Below, piece by piece: positions 16,641-25,646 of a stretch of DNA of 64,000 nt. Origin of the DNA: Microbacterium sp. lyk4-40-TSB-66 (lineage in GTDB: Bacteria > Actinomycetota > Actinomycetes > Actinomycetales > Microbacteriaceae); NCBI RefSeq assembly GCF_030209475.1, contig NZ_JARVRW010000011.1, forward strand, positions 98,805 through 162,804, in the 5' to 3' direction. Under the pieces are notes generated by a model that had not been told where the DNA came from, made no database searches, and saw only the letters and a program-made list of their open reading frames with translations. The first letter of the stretch is position 1. Every line of letters starts with the position of its first letter. The position numbers and the translations under genes were made by a program.

Positions 16641-17711
16641 GTGAGTGACATCGACGAGCCTTCGCGTGGGGACCGTGCCGATGCGGAGGGTGGAGCCCGT
16701 CGGCGACGCGGCATCAGCCGCCGCGCCCTGGTCTTCGGGGGGATCGCCGTGGGTGGTCTGGCCGCGCTGGGGGGCGGCGCGCTGGTGTACCGCGACATCC
16801 GCCGGTCCGCCGGTCCGGAAGGCGCCTGGGTGAAGCTCGCCCCGATCGTCCCGGCGCCGGGTGCGCTGCCGCGGGAGACATCGCCCGCGTTCGAGCAACC
16901 GGGGCAGGACACCACCGTCGCCGTGTGGGCGCACGCCGACGACGACATCATCTTCGCCAACCCCCACCTCGCCGGCGTGATTGCCTCGGGGGCCGCCCTG
17001 CGCACGATCTTCGTGACGGCCGGTGACGCGGGTCGGGGACTCGACTACGCGCGGCAGCGGGAGGCCGGCATCCGCGCGGCCTACGATCTGATGCGCGGGA
17101 GCACGGCCCCGTGGGACACGCGGGAGATCACGTTGCTGAGTGGCGCCCGCGCGACGCGGTTCGTGCCCTCGGACGACCCACGCCTGTCGATCACCGTGCT
17201 GCGCCTGCCCGACGGCAACCTGAGTGCGAAGGGGTTCCCCAGTACGGGTGATGCGGGCCTGACGCAGCTCATCAACGGCACCGTTCCGGTGCTCCGCCCG
17301 ATCGACGACGGCCCCGCTCTCGACGCGAGCCGCCTGGCCGACACGGTCGCCGAACTCATCCACGCCGGACGCCCCGACCACGTGACGACGAACATCCCGC
17401 ACGAGAGCGTGTTCGCTCGCGGAGACCACCCCGATCACTCCTGCGTCGGCTCGCTCGTGCGCGCGGTCGCACCCGCCGTGCAGGTGCCCGCGGATGCCGT
17501 CACGTATTACATCGGCTATCCCTCGCAGCATCAGCCGGTCAACATCGAGGGCGAGGAGCTCGCCGCCAAGGTCGATGTGTACCGGACGTACGCCGCGGAG
17601 GACTCCGTCGTGACGTGCGAGAGCGCTTCCGCCTGCCTGTCGCAGCCCGGCTTCGGCCAGTGGCTGCGTCGTTCGTACGGCAAGGCCGAGAGCGAGCTGC
17701 AGCTGCGCTGA
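16641..17711 (+). CDS. PIG-L family deacetylase with twin-arginine-like signal
   Basis: 356 residues from a GTG (GGAG five bases upstream). The N-terminus is strongly basic, then SRRALVFGGIAVGGLAALGG (about 26-45), which matches a Tat-type signal or anchor. The zinc motif is AHADDD (His98); the usual Pro of HPDD is Ala, but both metal ligands and the downstream HPDHSCVG block are kept. About half the blocks match the paralogue at 14197 (FVTAGDAG, LRLPDGN, RRSYxKxExELQL). It is likely exported and a candidate client of the TatABC encoded at 6-8 kb. Confidence 0.84.
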   Translation: MSDIDEPSRGDRADAEGGARRRRGISRRALVFGGIAVGGLAALGGGALVYRDIRRSAGPEGAWVKLAPIVPAPGALPRETSPAFEQPGQDTTVAVWAHADDDIIFANPHLAGVIASGAALRTIFVTAGDAGRGLDYARQREAGIRAAYDLMRGSTAPWDTREITLLSGARATRFVPSDDPRLSITVLRLPDGNLSAKGFPSTGDAGLTQLINGTVPVLRPIDDGPALDASRLADTVAELIHAGRPDHVTTNIPHESVFARGDHPDHSCVGSLVRAVAPAVQVPADAVTYYIGYPSQHQPVNIEGEELAAKVDVYRTYAAEDSVVTCESASACLSQPGFGQWLRRSYGKAESELQLR

Positions 17712-17824
17712 TCCGCAGGCGGACGCGACGGCGCCGCCCGCGGAGCGGACGGCGTCGGGGTGGTGCGGACCGGGACGGGACGCGATTCGTGGGCTCAGCG
17801 CCCCGCCCCGGTGTCGAGGGGAGG

Positions 17825-18244
17825 TCAGTCCTCGGAGACCGTGACGGTGACCTCGATGTTTCCACGCGTGGCGTTGGAGTACGGGCAGACCTGGTGGGCC
17901 TCGTCGGCGAGCTGCTGGGCGAGCTCGGCGTCGACACCGGGGAGGACCACCTCGAGCAGCACGGCGAGCTGGTAGCCGCCCTGGCCGTTCGAGCCGATCT
18001 GCACGCGTCCGCCGACCGAGGAGTCCTCCAGCGTGACCTTGTGTCCGCGGGCCACCGCGTGCAGCGCGCCGTGGAAGCACGCGGCGTAGCCGGCGGCGAA
18101 GAGCTGCTCGGGATTGGTGCCCTGACCCGAGCCGCCCATCTCCTTGGGGGGAGCGACCTCGAGGTCGATGTAGCTGCCGGCGGTGACGTGGCCGGTGCGA
18201 CCGTGGCCCGTCGAGACGGCTTCGGCGGTGTAGAGGGCTTCCAT
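17825..18244 (-). CDS. ohr: Organic hydroperoxide resistance protein (Ohr, OsmC family)
   Basis: 139 residues, full length. The two redox cysteines are present: Cys56 in GYAACFHGAL and Cys120 in HQVCPYSNATRGN, with the catalytic Arg16 (GHGRTGHV) and Glu46 (NPEQLFAAG). Ohr reduces organic and fatty-acid hydroperoxides using lipoylated partners. The gene directly follows ohrR (37-base gap) on the same strand, so both share the OhrR operator at 18772-18796. Confidence 0.93.
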   Translation of the reverse strand: MEALYTAEAVSTGHGRTGHVTAGSYIDLEVAPPKEMGGSGQGTNPEQLFAAGYAACFHGALHAVARGHKVTLEDSSVGGRVQIGSNGQGGYQLAVLLEVVLPGVDAELAQQLADEAHQVCPYSNATRGNIEVTVTVSED

Positions 18245-18281
18245 GGGGTGTCCTTTCGAAGGGCGGATAGGTGGGGGGCGC

Positions 18282-18761
18282 TCACGCCGAGGGGCGGGGA
18301 GCGCCGACGGAAGCGAGCACCGCGTCAGGGTGGTCGCGAAGGTCTTTCATCGCGTCGGTGAGACGGTGCAGCGCGTCGATGAGTTCGCGCGCGTCGTCGG
18401 CGTCGGTGAAGCCCGCTCCGGCGGCGATGCACCGCGGCACGTGCGCGAGGTCGTCACGCAGGGCGACGCCGCGATCGGTGAGCGCGACGGTGACCACGCG
18501 CTCATCGCGGGAAGCGCGGGTGCGCGTGACGTAGCCGGCCGCTTCCATGCGCGCGAGCATCGGCGACAGGGTGCCGGAGTCCAGCTGCAGGGCTTCGCCC
18601 AGGCTCTTCACCGTCTGTTCGCCGTCGGCCCACAGCGTCACCAGGGCGATGTACTGCGGATAAGTGAGATCGAACGGCTCCAGCAGCACGCGGTAGGCCT
18701 GGGTCGTCGCGCGGTTGGTGGCGTACAGCGCGAAACACACGAGGGCGTCGACTGCGGGCAT
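18282..18761 (-). CDS. ohrR: Organic hydroperoxide sensor OhrR (MarR family)
   Basis: 159 residues. The sensing cysteine is Cys9 in the diagnostic VCFALYATNR segment, followed by a winged helix (LTYPQYIALVTLW, LGEALQLDSGTLSPMLARME, RDERVVTVALTDRG). Oxidation of this Cys by organic peroxides releases the repressor from DNA. A second Cys (about 130) could form a mixed disulfide as in two-Cys OhrR. The operator lies immediately upstream of its start, so the ohrR-ohr unit is self-repressed. Confidence 0.92.
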   Translation of the reverse strand: MPAVDALVCFALYATNRATTQAYRVLLEPFDLTYPQYIALVTLWADGEQTVKSLGEALQLDSGTLSPMLARMEAAGYVTRTRASRDERVVTVALTDRGVALRDDLAHVPRCIAAGAGFTDADDARELIDALHRLTDAMKDLRDHPDAVLASVGAPRPSA

Positions 18762-18771
18762 GTCAAAAGCA

Positions 18772-18796
18772 TTGCACGCAATTCAATTGTGCGCAA
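18772..18796. promoter_or_regulatory. OhrR operator
   Basis: A 25-base near-perfect dyad centred on C18784: TTGCACGCAATT-C-AATTGTGCGCAA, with a perfect CAATT-C-AATTG core and two mismatched pairs outside. The core matches the known OhrR-type operator pattern, and it sits 11 bases before the ohrR ATG in an otherwise GC-rich region. Confidence 0.8.
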
Positions 18797-18865
18797 CCTT
18801 TATTTGCGATCGCCGCGCGTCACCCGCTTGTCAAGCCCTGCCGTGCCGCCGCGGAGCGCGTGAGC

Positions 18866-19009
18866 ATGGGGCGCATGATCAGCAGCCGTGACGTGGAATT
18901 CGCGCCGCCCCCGGGTCTCCCCGCCGCCGGGGACGCGGACCTGCTCGCCATCAACGGGCGCCATTTCGCCCTCGGCGACACCTCGCCGGTGCGGAGCGTC
19001 ACCGCCTGA
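18866..19009 (+). CDS. Possible 47-residue small protein
   Basis: ATG with GGAG eight bases upstream, 47 codons ([12 protein letters not shown]...) and a normal stop. It has no membrane segment; a second in-frame ATG is at 18875. It sits between the divergent ohrR promoter and the convergent CNNM gene, where a plus-strand gene fits. I recognise no family, and in GC-rich DNA a frame this short may be chance. Confidence 0.35.
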   Translation: MGRMISSRDVEFAPPPGLPAAGDADLLAINGRHFALGDTSPVRSVTA

Positions 19010-19036
19010 TCGCCCCCGCCGCGATCGGCGTCCTGG

Positions 19037-20341
19037 TCAGTCGCGCGTCGCTCGCTGCACGTCCGCGTCGGTTTCGTCGAGGGGATGCCGGGTGACCAGC
19101 AGTTCCGCGACGCGCCTGCGCTCCACGGCGCTCACCTGCAGCGTCGCACCGTCGACCTCGACGGTGTCGCCGGCCCGGGCCAGGCGCCCCAGCCGCTCCA
19201 CGACGAACCCGCCGACCGTGTCGGCCGCGCCGCGAGGGAGGGTCACACCCGTCGCCTCCTCGAAGTCCTGCAGGTTGAGGCGCCCTTCGACGACGCCGTG
19301 CTCGCCCTCGGCCAGCGGCTGCTCGGCGTCGGTGTCGTACTCGTCGAAGATCTCGCCGACCACCTCCTCGACCAGGTCCTCGAGTGTCACGATGCCATCG
19401 GTGCCGCCGTACTCGTCGACCACCACCGCGATGTGGCTGCCGTCGGCGCGCATCGCCGTGAGCGTCGGCAGGACGCGGGCGGTGGAGGGGATGTAGCGGA
19501 TCTCGCGCATGACGGCGCTGAGGGGACGCCCGGTGTCGTCGGAGAGGTCTCGCACGTGGACGAATCCGACGACGTCGTCGATGGACTGCTCCGCGACGGG
19601 ATACCGCGAGTAGGGCAGATCCCGCACGGTCTCGCGGGCTTCGGCAATCGTGCCCCCGGCATCCAGGGTCACCACCTCGGGCCGTGGGCGCATGACCTCG
19701 CTCACGTGCCGTCCACGCAACGACAGCACGTCGTCGAGGATGCGACGCTCGTCGGCCGGGAGCCCCTCGTGACTGGACACGATGTCGCGCAGTTCCTCCT
19801 CGGTGAGCTCCTCACCGGTCTTGTTCGGATCTCCGCCGAGCAGCCGCACGAGGAGGTTGGTCGACAGCGACAGCAACCAGATCACGGGACGCATGAGCTT
19901 TGCGAACCCGTTCAGCACCGGGGCGACCGTGTAGGCGAACGCGGCGTTGCGCTGAATCGCCAGGCGCTTGGGCACGAGCTCGCCCAGCACGAGCGACAGA
20001 TAAGCGATCACGAGGGTGAGGGCGATCGTCGACACCGTCGCCGCCATGGCGGGCTCGAGACCCAGGTTCTCGAACAGCGGAGAGACCGAAGGGGCGATGG
20101 ATGACGCGCCGTACGCGGCGGAGGCGAACCCCGCCACCGTGACGCCGATCTGCACCGCGGAGAGGAACGTGTTCGGGTTGCGTGCGAGGTCGGCGACCTT
20201 CTGTCCCCGCTTGCCGCGGGCGGCGAGAGCGTTGACCTGGCTCTCGCGCAGGGTCACCAGTGCCATCTCGGTCGCGGCGAACACGCCCCCGATCAAGACG
20301 AACACGATGACGAGGACGATGTTGAGCGCGAGGTCGTTCAT
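19037..20341 (-). CDS. CNNM/CorC-HlyC family transporter (DUF21-CBS-CorC)
   Basis: 434 residues. An N-terminal DUF21 membrane domain (first about 190 residues, with [11 protein letters not shown] and [12 protein letters not shown]) is followed by an acidic bridge, two CBS repeats ([13 protein letters not shown]... and [10 protein letters not shown]...[27 protein letters not shown], here in parts) and a C-terminal CorC_HlyC domain (about 345-425). The family transports or regulates Mg2+/Co2+. It stands alone on the minus strand. Confidence 0.9.
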   Translation of the reverse strand: MNDLALNIVLVIVFVLIGGVFAATEMALVTLRESQVNALAARGKRGQKVADLARNPNTFLSAVQIGVTVAGFASAAYGASSIAPSVSPLFENLGLEPAMAATVSTIALTLVIAYLSLVLGELVPKRLAIQRNAAFAYTVAPVLNGFAKLMRPVIWLLSLSTNLLVRLLGGDPNKTGEELTEEELRDIVSSHEGLPADERRILDDVLSLRGRHVSEVMRPRPEVVTLDAGGTIAEARETVRDLPYSRYPVAEQSIDDVVGFVHVRDLSDDTGRPLSAVMREIRYIPSTARVLPTLTAMRADGSHIAVVVDEYGGTDGIVTLEDLVEEVVGEIFDEYDTDAEQPLAEGEHGVVEGRLNLQDFEEATGVTLPRGAADTVGGFVVERLGRLARAGDTVEVDGATLQVSAVERRRVAELLVTRHPLDETDADVQRATRD

Positions 20342-20371
20342 CGGCGTGTCACCCCCGATCGAAGGGAGGTT

Positions 20372-20393
20372 GCGCCCGGGGTCACCCGGGCGC
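20372..20393. other. 9-bp inverted repeat upstream of CNNM gene
   Basis: GCGCCCGGG-GTCA-CCCGGGCGC forms a strong hairpin 31 bases before the CNNM start and about 120 bases after the lipoprotein stop. It may be the terminator of the lipoprotein gene or a leader structure; the sequence does not decide. Confidence 0.4.
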
Positions 20394-20515
20394 TCGGACT
20401 ATGACCGACGGAGTCGCAGGCGTGGCTCATGGCGCGAGTGTAGTGACGCTCGCGGCAGCCCGCGCCGTCGGGACGAAGGGTTGCGCCCGACCCGCGCCTC
20501 TGCTTCGCGGGCGGG

Positions 20516-21055
20516 TCAGAGAACCGCCCCGTCGGCGGCCGCGACGCGCACCGTCGTCCCGTCGCGCACCTCGACCTCCCACACCCATGTGCCGTCGTCC
20601 TCCTCCAGCTGGACCTCGTCGACGCGCTCGCCGCCCGGGTTCTGCGCCGTGGCGATCCGCACGGCGTCGGCCAGCGTGGTGACGGCGGCGTCCAGCGCGG
20701 CACGTTCCTCGGCGTCGATGCCGTCGTGGTCCTGCGACGACTGCACGGTCGTCCCATCGGATGCCACGCGCACCTCGACCTCGCGCTCGCCCACCGCGAC
20801 GTGCACCTCCCACGCGTCGTCGTCGCCGCGTTCCAGTTCGAAGCCGCGACCGCCGGCGCTCGCCTCGGCGGTGGTGATCGCCGTCACGGCGGTCCTGCCG
20901 TCGTCGTCGAGAGCGGTCGCACCGGATGCCGCGCTCCCGGGCGCATCCGATGAACCGGGGACGGGGCCGCCCCCTGTAGCGGGGGCGCAGGCGCTGAGGA
21001 TCAGCCCGCCGGCGACGATGAGCAGGGCGATACCGGGGATGCGGGTCGGAGCCAT
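20516..21055 (-). CDS. Lipoprotein with PepSY-like repeats
   Basis: 179 residues. A lipoprotein signal ends in the lipobox LSAC (Cys23), then a flexible Gly/Ser/Pro stretch. Two similar segments follow, each of the pattern A..TA....G..(V/L)xE.(E/D)xD....WEV.V..G....V..(A/S).DG, as in PepSY domains. PepSY lipoproteins are thought to modulate extracytoplasmic proteases or bind peptides; no target is evident. It is transcribed alone and divergently from the alpha/beta hydrolase. Confidence 0.75.
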   Translation of the reverse strand: MAPTRIPGIALLIVAGGLILSACAPATGGGPVPGSSDAPGSAASGATALDDDGRTAVTAITTAEASAGGRGFELERGDDDAWEVHVAVGEREVEVRVASDGTTVQSSQDHDGIDAEERAALDAAVTTLADAVRIATAQNPGGERVDEVQLEEDDGTWVWEVEVRDGTTVRVAAADGAVL

Positions 21056-21193
21056 GCCGGAAGGCTAACGACGGCGAATGCGCGGTCCCGAGCCGTTGCA
21101 TCCGCGCTCGCCCTGTGCGTCGGGGCAGGGCGTTACCCATTCGAGACCTGCTCGTCAAGCGGGGGGCAGTGTTCAGGGAGGCGTCGAAGCATC

Positions 21194-22036
21194 GTGGACA
21201 TGAGCGAGATCACCGCACACCACGGACTTCTGACCGACATCGACCTCCACGTCGACGACACCGGCGGCACCGGTCGCCCCGTCGTCCTCATCCACGGCTG
21301 GCCCCTCTCGGGCGAGTCGTGGGCGCACCAGGTCCCCGCGATCGAGGCGGCCGGATACCGCGTCGTGACCTATGACCGCCGCGGCTTCGGCCGCAGCGAC
21401 AAGCCGCGCTCCGGATACGACTACGACACCTTCTCCGACGACCTCAAGGCCGTCATCGAGGCCCTCGACCTGCGCGACGTCACCCTCGTCGGCTTCTCGA
21501 TGGGTGGCGGAGAGGTGGCCCGTTACCTCACGCGTCACGGCGCCGACCGCATCCACAGCGTCGTCTTCGCCTCCGCCGTGCCCCCGTACCTGGCCAAGAC
21601 CGACGACAACCCGGAGGGGCCGCTCGACGACGAGACCGCCGACGGCATGAAGCAGGGGCTCAAGGACGACGAGAAGGCGTTCTATCACCAGTTCACGACC
21701 GACTTCTTCTCGGTCGGCGGCACCCTCGCCGTGTCCGAGGCGGACCGCGCCGAGGCCGAGCGTCTCGCGAACCAGGCCGATCACCACGCAGCGCTGAAGG
21801 CGATGGAGGCGTTCGCGACCACCGACTTCCGTGACGACCTGCCCCACGTGACGGTGCCCACCCTCGTCATCCACGGCGACAGCGACGGCACCGTCCCCTT
21901 CGAGGGCTCGGGCAAGCGCACCCACGAGGCGATCGCGGGGAGCGAGCTCCACGTCGTCGCCGGCGCGCCCCACGGCGTGAACGTCAGCCACGCCGACGAG
22001 TTCAACCGGGTGGTCATCGACTTCCTCCAGCGCTGA
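21194..22036 (+). CDS. Alpha/beta hydrolase, non-haem chloroperoxidase-like
   Basis: 280 residues. The oxyanion loop is LIHGWPLSG, the nucleophile elbow GFSMGG (Ser near 105), the acid HGDSDGTVPF and the catalytic His near GAPHGVNVSH. YDRRGFGRSDKP is typical of cofactor-free haloperoxidase/esterase members. The natural substrate cannot be told. The start is a GTG at 21194 (GGGAGG about 11 bases upstream); the ATG at 21200 is an alternative. It is monocistronic, ending in the hairpin at 22097. Confidence 0.85.
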   Translation: MDMSEITAHHGLLTDIDLHVDDTGGTGRPVVLIHGWPLSGESWAHQVPAIEAAGYRVVTYDRRGFGRSDKPRSGYDYDTFSDDLKAVIEALDLRDVTLVGFSMGGGEVARYLTRHGADRIHSVVFASAVPPYLAKTDDNPEGPLDDETADGMKQGLKDDEKAFYHQFTTDFFSVGGTLAVSEADRAEAERLANQADHHAALKAMEAFATTDFRDDLPHVTVPTLVIHGDSDGTVPFEGSGKRTHEAIAGSELHVVAGAPHGVNVSHADEFNRVVIDFLQR

Positions 22037-22096
22037 CCGGCAGCGCTCGCGTCCTCACTCTCGCCCGCATCCGCGGTGGACGCGTTCGCACGGGAC

Positions 22097-22126
22097 ATGC
22101 CCCGCCGCCCTCGGGCGGCGGGGCAT
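22097..22126 (+). terminator. Intrinsic terminator after the hydrolase gene
   Basis: A 14-bp perfect stem (ATGCCCCGCCGCCC and complement) with a minimal TC loop starts 60 bases after the hydrolase stop. Confidence 0.75.
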
Positions 22127-22239
22127 CGTCGTCCCCGGCTTCACCCGCTCGCGGACACGGGCGAAGCGGGTGGTGAAGCAGGCCGCCCGGGTATCGCCGG
22201 ACGCGCTAGGGCGGCGTACCGGCGTCCTAACCTGCCCGC

Positions 22240-22992
22240 ATGTCCTCGCTCGACGGTGCCGCCGTTCCCCGCCGGGGCCGTCGCCGTCGTCGACGGTGGC
22301 GCGAGGGGGGATCGAGCACCGCCCGGTGGGACGTCGAGCTGCTCGGGTGGGCCGTCTGCGCGGTCGGGGTCGGAGTGATCGGGGCGCACCTCGCGCCCGC
22401 CCTGTTCCCGGTCGAGACGGCCGCCGGCGGCGCGCAGGGGATCATCTGGACGGCGATGGCGGCGCCCGTCGCCCTCGCCTTCGCGCGCTCGCGTCCGCGG
22501 GGTCTGCTCCGGTTCCGGGCGATCGACGTCGTGTACGGCCTCGTCTTCGGCATCCTGCTCCGACTCGCCCAGGGCGCGGTGGCCGGTATCGGCGACGGTG
22601 ACGCCCCCTGGCCCTCGGTCTTCTCGACCGATGGCGGGCTGCCGCCCGGCTTCGTCGTCGACGCGGTCGCGGGCTCGCTGTTCACCCCGACCATCGAGGA
22701 GCTGCTGTTCCGCGGAGTGGTGCTGGTCAGTGCCTACGCCGTCCTCCGGCGCAGTGTGGGCGGTGCCGCGGCGGGGATCGCCGCGGTGGCCGTGTCGACG
22801 GCGCTCTTCGTCGCCGCGCACGAACTCGCCGCGCTCCGCGATCCCGCGGACCTCGTCGCCCTCACCCTGCTCAGCGTGGTCGCGGGGGCGTTCACGATCG
22901 GGACGGGGCGTATCTGGCCGGCGGTGGCCGTGCACGTCGTCTTCAATGCGTCCGGCTTCGCCCTGTTCGCCGCGGGCACGCTCCTGTCCTGA
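22240..22992 (+). CDS. CPBP-family intramembrane glutamic endopeptidase
   Basis: 250 residues with a very basic N-terminus ([14 protein letters not shown]) and about seven hydrophobic segments. The Abi/CPBP motif EELLFRG carries the paired catalytic glutamates (about residue 152), with later His motifs VAAHELAA and VHVVFNASGF. The family includes Rce1-like membrane proteases and bacteriocin-immunity proteins; the substrate is unknown. It stands just before the rplM promoter. Confidence 0.85.
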   Translation: MSSLDGAAVPRRGRRRRRRWREGGSSTARWDVELLGWAVCAVGVGVIGAHLAPALFPVETAAGGAQGIIWTAMAAPVALAFARSRPRGLLRFRAIDVVYGLVFGILLRLAQGAVAGIGDGDAPWPSVFSTDGGLPPGFVVDAVAGSLFTPTIEELLFRGVVLVSAYAVLRRSVGGAAAGIAAVAVSTALFVAAHELAALRDPADLVALTLLSVVAGAFTIGTGRIWPAVAVHVVFNASGFALFAAGTLLS

Positions 22993-23004
22993 CGGCGGCG
23001 GCAT

Positions 23005-23033
23005 TTGGCCGTGGCATCCGGATGCCGTAGTCT
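23005..23033 (+). promoter_or_regulatory. Candidate rplM-rpsI promoter
   Basis: TTGGCC-17-TAGTCT lies 145 bases upstream of rplM. The spacer contains the perfect 14-base palindrome GGCATCCGGATGCC (23013-23026), made of two head-to-head copies of the recurrent 7-mer of this genome. Confidence 0.45.
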
Positions 23034-23096
23034 TGCTCTTTGGTGCCCGCCTCTCTGCGAGCGGGTTGCCCGAACGTGAGCCCTCCACCGGCCCTG

Positions 23097-23121
23097 GTTG
23101 CCCCGTCATCGACGGAGCAAC
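23097..23121 (+). promoter_or_regulatory. Leader hairpin upstream of rplM
   Basis: GTTGC/GCAAC and CCGTC/GACGG pair around an ATC loop with one bulge on each side, in the 5' untranslated leader. Ribosomal-protein leaders often bind their own product; whether this one does is unknown. Confidence 0.35.
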
Positions 23122-23178
23122 GGACCACCGGAGCGGGATTCACGAACTCCTCCGTTCGAATAAGAAAGCAGCACTACT

Positions 23179-23625
23179 GTGACGCGCACTTTCACCCCCA
23201 AGGCCGCTGAGGTCACGCGCGAGTGGGTCGTTATCGACGCCACCGACGTCGTCCTCGGCCGTCTCGCCTCGCACGCGGCGGTCCTCCTCCGCGGCAAGCA
23301 CAAGGCGACCTTCGCCAACCACATCGACTCCGGCGACTTCGTCATCGTGATCAACGCCGAAAAGGTGGCGCTCACGGGGCAGAAGCTCCAGAAGAAGAAG
23401 GCTTACCGCCACTCGGGTTACCCGGGCGGCCTCAAGTCGGTCACGTACGAGGAACTCCTCGACAAGAACCCCGTCCGCGCGGTCGAGAAGGCCATCCGCG
23501 GCATGCTGCCCAAGAACAGCCTCGGCGCGGCGCAGCTCAAGAAGCTCAAGGTGTACCGCGGCGCCGAGCACCCCCACGGTGCTCAGCAGCCCACGGCATA
23601 CACCTTCGACCAGGTCGCCCAGTAA
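23179..23625 (+). CDS. rplM: 50S ribosomal protein L13
   Basis: 148 residues, normal length, GTG start. Hallmarks include [34 protein letters not shown] and [10 protein letters not shown]13 is an early assembly protein of the large subunit. rpsI follows 24 bases later, the near-universal L13-S9 pairing. Confidence 0.98.
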   Translation: MTRTFTPKAAEVTREWVVIDATDVVLGRLASHAAVLLRGKHKATFANHIDSGDFVIVINAEKVALTGQKLQKKKAYRHSGYPGGLKSVTYEELLDKNPVRAVEKAIRGMLPKNSLGAAQLKKLKVYRGAEHPHGAQQPTAYTFDQVAQ

Positions 23626-23649
23626 GCGCCGCCGGATAAGGACGAAACA

Positions 23650-24120
23650 GTGTCGAACATCGACCCCAGCAACTACAGCACCGAGACGCCGGCCGAGCAG
23701 TCGACCGTCGCCGCCGAGCGCCCCGTGCTCTCGGTCCCCGGCGCAGCCGTCGGCCGCCGCAAGCAGGCCATCGCCCGCGTGCGCCTCATCCCGGGCTCCG
23801 GCACGATCACGGTCAACGGCCGCACGATCGAGGACTACTTCCCGAACAAGCTGCACCAGCAGCTGATCAACGACCCGTTCACGGTGCTCGAGCTCGCCGG
23901 CTCGTACGACGTGATCGCTCGCATCTCCGGTGGTGGCCCCTCGGGTCAGGCCGGCGCGCTGCGCCTCGGAATCGCCCGCTCGCTCAACGAGATCGACGCC
24001 GAGAACAACCGCCCGACCCTGAAGAAGGCCGGCTTCCTCTCGCGCGACGCTCGCGTCAAGGAGCGCAAGAAGGCCGGTCTCAAGAAGGCCCGCAAGGCGC
24101 CTCAGTACTCCAAGCGCTGA
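23650..24120 (+). CDS. rpsI: 30S ribosomal protein S9
   Basis: 156 residues, GTG start. An acidic Thr/Ser-rich N-terminal extension of about 35 residues, common in actinobacteria, precedes the conserved [17 protein letters not shown] and ends in the invariant YSKR tail that contacts P-site tRNA. It lies downstream of rplM and 14 bases before glmM. Confidence 0.98.
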   Translation: MSNIDPSNYSTETPAEQSTVAAERPVLSVPGAAVGRRKQAIARVRLIPGSGTITVNGRTIEDYFPNKLHQQLINDPFTVLELAGSYDVIARISGGGPSGQAGALRLGIARSLNEIDAENNRPTLKKAGFLSRDARVKERKKAGLKKARKAPQYSKR

Positions 24121-24134
24121 GTTCGACGCTCCGG

Positions 24135-25490
24135 ATGCCTCTTTTCGGCACGGACGGGGTGCGGGGGCTGGCCAACGGCCTCCTCACCGCCGAACTCGCG
24201 CTGCACCTGGCCCAGGCGACTGCTGTCGTCCTGGGCCAGGGCCGTTCGGCGGAGGCGCGCAAGGCCGAAGGCCGTCGCCTCACCGCCGTCGTCGCGCGCG
24301 ACCCGCGCGTCTCGGGGGAGTTCCTCGCGGCCGCGGTCTCCGCGGGACTCGCCTCCTCGGGCGTCGACGTACTCGACGCCGGGGTGATCCCCACGCCCGC
24401 TACGGCCTTCCTCATCGCCGATCACGACGCCGACTTCGGCGTGATGGTGTCGGCGTCGCACAACCCCGCTCCCGACAACGGGATCAAGATCTTCGCCCGC
24501 GGAGGCACGAAGCTGCCCGACGTCGTCGAGCAGCGCATCGAGCTCGCCCTCGAGGGTGAGCGCCTGCAGCCCACGGGTGCCGGTGTCGGCCGTATCCGTC
24601 GCTTCGCCGACGCCGAGGACCGCTACGTCCTGCACCTGCTGGGTTCGCTGCCGCACCGCCTCGACGGCATCCACGTGGTGCTCGACTGCGCCCACGGCGC
24701 GGCCGCCGGAGTGTCGCCCGAGACGTTCAAGGACGCGGGCGCGACCGTCACCGTCATCGGGGCCGAACCCGACGGCCTCAACATCAACGACGGCGTGGGC
24801 TCGACGCACCTGGACGTGCTCGCCGAGGCCGTCGTGCGACTCGGAGCCGACGTCGGCATCGCCCACGACGGCGACGCCGACCGTTGCCTCGCCGTCGACG
24901 CCCAGGGGAACATCGTCGACGGCGACCAGATCATGGCCATCCTCGCGGTGGCGATGAAGCAACGCGGCGCGCTCGTCGACGACACCCTCGTCGCCACGGT
25001 CATGAGCAACCTGGGGCTGCATCGCGCGATGGCCGACCACGGCATCCGGGTTCTCCAGACCGGCGTCGGCGATCGCTACGTGCTCGAAGCCATGAACGAG
25101 GGGGGCTACTCCCTCGGTGGTGAGCAATCAGGTCACGTCATCATGAGCGAGTTCGCCACGACCGGCGACGGCCTGCTGACGGGCCTGCACATCGTGGCCG
25201 AGATGGCCCGACAGGGCAAGACCCTCGCCGAGCTCGCGTCTCTGATGACGGTGTACCCGCAGGTGCTCGTCAACGTGCGCGGCGTCGATCGCGACGGCGT
25301 GACCGACGCGGGCGTCCAGGAGGCGGTGGCCGCGTCCATCGCCGACCTCGGCGATTCCGGCCGGGTGCTGCTGCGCGCGTCCGGTACCGAACCTCTCGTC
25401 CGCGTGATGGTCGAGGCGGCGTCGGAAGAGGTCGCCCGGGCCCACGCGGATCGTTTGGCCGACGTCGTGCGGGAGCGCCTGGCGCTCTGA
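24135..25490 (+). CDS. glmM: Phosphoglucosamine mutase
   Basis: 451 residues, normal length, beginning at the conserved FGTDGVRG. The phosphoserine loop is [14 protein letters not shown] (Ser near 101), the metal loop HDGDADR (near 245) and the phosphate-binding [12 protein letters not shown] is at the C-terminus. It converts glucosamine-6-phosphate to glucosamine-1-phosphate for UDP-GlcNAc and peptidoglycan. The glmM location right after rpsI is typical of actinobacteria; glmS is 2.2 kb downstream. Confidence 0.97.
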   Translation: MPLFGTDGVRGLANGLLTAELALHLAQATAVVLGQGRSAEARKAEGRRLTAVVARDPRVSGEFLAAAVSAGLASSGVDVLDAGVIPTPATAFLIADHDADFGVMVSASHNPAPDNGIKIFARGGTKLPDVVEQRIELALEGERLQPTGAGVGRIRRFADAEDRYVLHLLGSLPHRLDGIHVVLDCAHGAAAGVSPETFKDAGATVTVIGAEPDGLNINDGVGSTHLDVLAEAVVRLGADVGIAHDGDADRCLAVDAQGNIVDGDQIMAILAVAMKQRGALVDDTLVATVMSNLGLHRAMADHGIRVLQTGVGDRYVLEAMNEGGYSLGGEQSGHVIMSEFATTGDGLLTGLHIVAEMARQGKTLAELASLMTVYPQVLVNVRGVDRDGVTDAGVQEAVAASIADLGDSGRVLLRASGTEPLVRVMVEAASEEVARAHADRLADVVRERLAL

Positions 25491-25551
25491 CCCGGTCCGC
25501 CGCCGCGGCGGCCCGCGTCGCCGGTCGGCCCGGGCCGCTCCGGTTCATTCG

Positions 25552-25618
25552 GTTCGGGGCGTCTTCGGCGGTTCGGGGAGGGATTCTCACGCCCCGGACG
25601 GCGAGATCCGCCCCGAAC
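25552..25618. other. Inverted repeat between convergent glmM and ppx genes
   Basis: GTTCGGGGCG (25552-25561) and CGCCCCGAAC (25609-25618) are exact complements separated by 47 bases, with another GTTCGGGG copy at 25571. They lie in the 156-base gap between convergent stops and may contribute to transcription termination. Confidence 0.35.
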
Positions 25619-25646
25619 TCGGAAGCCGTGCGGCGACGACGGTGGG

